Source: Lachnospiraceae bacterium
GTDB taxonomy: Bacteria; Bacillota; Clostridia; Lachnospirales; Lachnospiraceae
DNA length: 64,000 bases
NCBI GenBank assembly: GCA_910574865.1
Contig: CAJTDN010000008.1
Location: forward strand, 186,001-250,000
Direction of reading: 5' to 3'
Part shown: piece by piece, positions 63,200 through 64,000 of the stretch
Position numbering within the stretch: position 1 is the stretch's first letter
Layout: each line of letters begins with the position of its first letter
Notes under the pieces: generated by a model
The model's database searches: none
Seen by the model: only the letters and a program-made list of their open reading frames with translations
Told to the model about the DNA's origin: nothing
Program-made: the position numbers and the translations under genes

Positions 63200-63325
63200 T
63201 TATTCAGCCAATTCCGGGCAATCCAGATCAGCCAGCACCGCCTTGACCTGATCCTTGATTCTGTCAGGGACTTCCGAAAAGGATTTCTTACCCTTGACAA
63301 TCAGTGTCGCATAAACAACAGCCAT
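63200..63325 (-). CDS. CD1375-like small phage protein, copy 1
   Basis: 41 aa: MAVVYATLIVKGKKSF, EVPDRIKDQVKAVLADLD, CPELAE. Matches the short CD1375-type proteins found between tail and holin genes in clostridial phages (recalled). Function unknown. Confidence 0.82.
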   Translation of the reverse strand: MAVVYATLIVKGKKSFSEVPDRIKDQVKAVLADLDCPELAE

Positions 63326-63372
63326 TTCTTCCACTTCCTTCCTGAATAAAATTTTTATGATTAGATTGATAA

Positions 63373-63510
63373 TCAATCCGCATCACCAGCCGCCAGTTCA
63401 GGGAATCCCTTTTCCGTCAGGATTGCCCGCACATCATCCCGGATTTTTTCAGGGACTTCTTCAATCTGCTTCTGCCCCTTGATAATCAGATTAGCATATA
63501 CCGCCGCCAT
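63373..63510 (-). CDS. CD1375-like small phage protein, copy 2
   Basis: 45 aa: MAAVYANLIIKGQKQI, EEVPEKIRDDVRAILTEKG, FPELAAGDAD. Clearly a paralogue of the copy 47 bp downstream. A GGGGTGAG site precedes the ATG. Confidence 0.82.
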   Translation of the reverse strand: MAAVYANLIIKGQKQIEEVPEKIRDDVRAILTEKGFPELAAGDAD

Positions 63511-63525
63511 TTTCTCACCCCTTCC

Positions 63526-63789
63526 TTATCCCATCAGTTCATACACTTCACACAATGCAAGCTGCGTGTCCGTGATCTGCTGCTGGATTGCTGCGTTTTC
63601 GGTTGCCTGCTTCAAAATAAATTCGTCCTTACCGTACTGGATCATGTTGAACTCATACCCCACGAACTCATTTTCTTCACCGATATTTTCAGAAACTTCC
63701 TGAATGTCGGTGTGCTGCCAAACGCTGAAATCATCAATAACGACTGATTCAGGCTTGACACAACTTCTCACCCTTCCATAGTCCTTCAT
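63526..63789 (-). CDS. small phage structural-region protein, unknown
   Basis: 87 aa from ATG 63789 (AAAGGTGG upstream). Begins MKDYGRVRSCVKPESVVIDDF and ends ATENAAIQQQITDTQLALCE, with a likely C-terminal helix. Position before two CD1375-like genes and the holin suggests a late tail-associated protein. Confidence 0.72.
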   Translation of the reverse strand: MKDYGRVRSCVKPESVVIDDFSVWQHTDIQEVSENIGEENEFVGYEFNMIQYGKDEFILKQATENAAIQQQITDTQLALCEVYELMG

Positions 63790-64000
63790 TTTCTTTACCA
63801 CCTTTCTTTTTGACAACAAAATAATAGTATCTGTCTGCATCCGGCAAGATAGGGGCAAGGTATTTCTTTTGCAAGCGGTAACTGTCACAATGCTTCAACC
63901 ATCCCTTGTATGAATTGATTGAACACCATTCAGAATAGTTCATCATCTGACCACGTTCCACTTTCTCCCCGATCTCCACCATTTTATCCTTGAACTTTGT
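63749..64000 (-). CDS. phage protein, 5' end beyond the window
   Basis: The frame is open to the window edge (ATG 63982 is internal or a start) and reads EWCSINSYKGWLKHCDSYRL, APILPDADRYYYFVVKKKGG, ending EKLCQA. It overlaps the next gene by 41 bp. No family recognised; likely a tail-region gene. Confidence 0.55.
   Translation of the reverse strand, partial: TKFKDKMVEIGEKVERGQMMNYSEWCSINSYKGWLKHCDSYRLQKKYLAPILPDADRYYYFVVKKKGGKENEGLWKGEKLCQA

Overview
The window looks like a chromosome segment from a Gram-positive gut-type Clostridia, most likely a Lachnospiraceae member. This is inferred from strong AGGAGG-type ribosome binding sites, an Agr-type peptide quorum-sensing system, BlaI/BlaR1, an antimicrobial-peptide-style ABC/two-component module, cytoplasmic glycosidases fed by GPH-family sugar symporters, and a CXXC/4Fe-4S/TlpA redox cassette. 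I saw no rRNA or tRNA gene.

Layout. 33-656: ten repeats of a type II-like CRISPR array that runs in from the left edge; no cas gene is in view. 657-1240: a 198-bp inverted-repeat element and a small pseudogene with three in-frame stops. 1.4-4.3 kb: ogt with a LysR regulator, divergent from a MATE pump. 4.3-9.3 kb: ABC permease and ATPase plus histidine kinase and response regulator. 9.6-17.8 kb: a seven-gene minus-strand glycan operon (small protein, GH1, GH43-like, GT2, nucleotide-sugar dehydrogenase, NodB deacetylase, GPH transporter) under a divergent TetR-like regulator with two CAACA-type operators. 18.6-19.7 kb: LytTR/DUF3021 pair. 19.8-30.2 kb: two DUF4143 ATPases, MATE/APH, AraC, a metallo-beta-lactamase-fold hydrolase, a frameshifted DUF5655 gene and the redox cassette. 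30.4-34.7 kb: a SWIM/SNF2 helicase with a long charged coiled coil. 35.2-40.6 kb: a blaI-blaR1 pair converging on a large unknown membrane-anchored protein whose promoter also carries BlaI boxes. 40.7-45.3 kb: GH35-like and GH3 genes lying between fragments of a dead agr locus. 45.3-53.7 kb: ZIP transporter, two sugar pseudogenes, esterase, GH13 alpha-glucosidase, a second MBL hydrolase and an AraC regulator. 53.8-57.3 kb: remnants, repeats and small membrane or secreted proteins. 57.4-61.2 kb: a complete Agr-type system. 61.3-64 kb: a phage lysis module running off the right edge.

How the parts work together. Three ideas stand out. First, the Agr system (AgrD-like peptide 57427-57582, kinase 58001-59305, LytTR regulator 59738-60469, AgrB 60591-61151) has two promoters with identical geometry, each with paired CGTTTAGGAA-like boxes 21 bp apart ending 28 bp before an extended -10; a small MITE-like element sits between one of them and the regulator gene. 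Second, BlaI boxes of the TACA-N2-TGTA type occur at both the blaI promoter and the promoter of the internally duplicated unknown protein at 37.8-40.5 kb, so beta-lactam-type sensing appears to control a protein that is not a recognisable beta-lactamase. Third, a mosaic hairpin repeat family (three copies, near 28.4, 51.3 and 54.6 kb) keeps its stem-loop architecture while stem bases change between copies.

Gene decay is common: a stop-riddled small gene, a toxin/antitoxin chimera, a GPH transporter with two deletions, a ChbG-like deacetylase with an in-frame TAG, a truncated CPBP protease and agr fragments. Where a ribosome binding site favoured an internal start over the longest frame, the shorter start was used.
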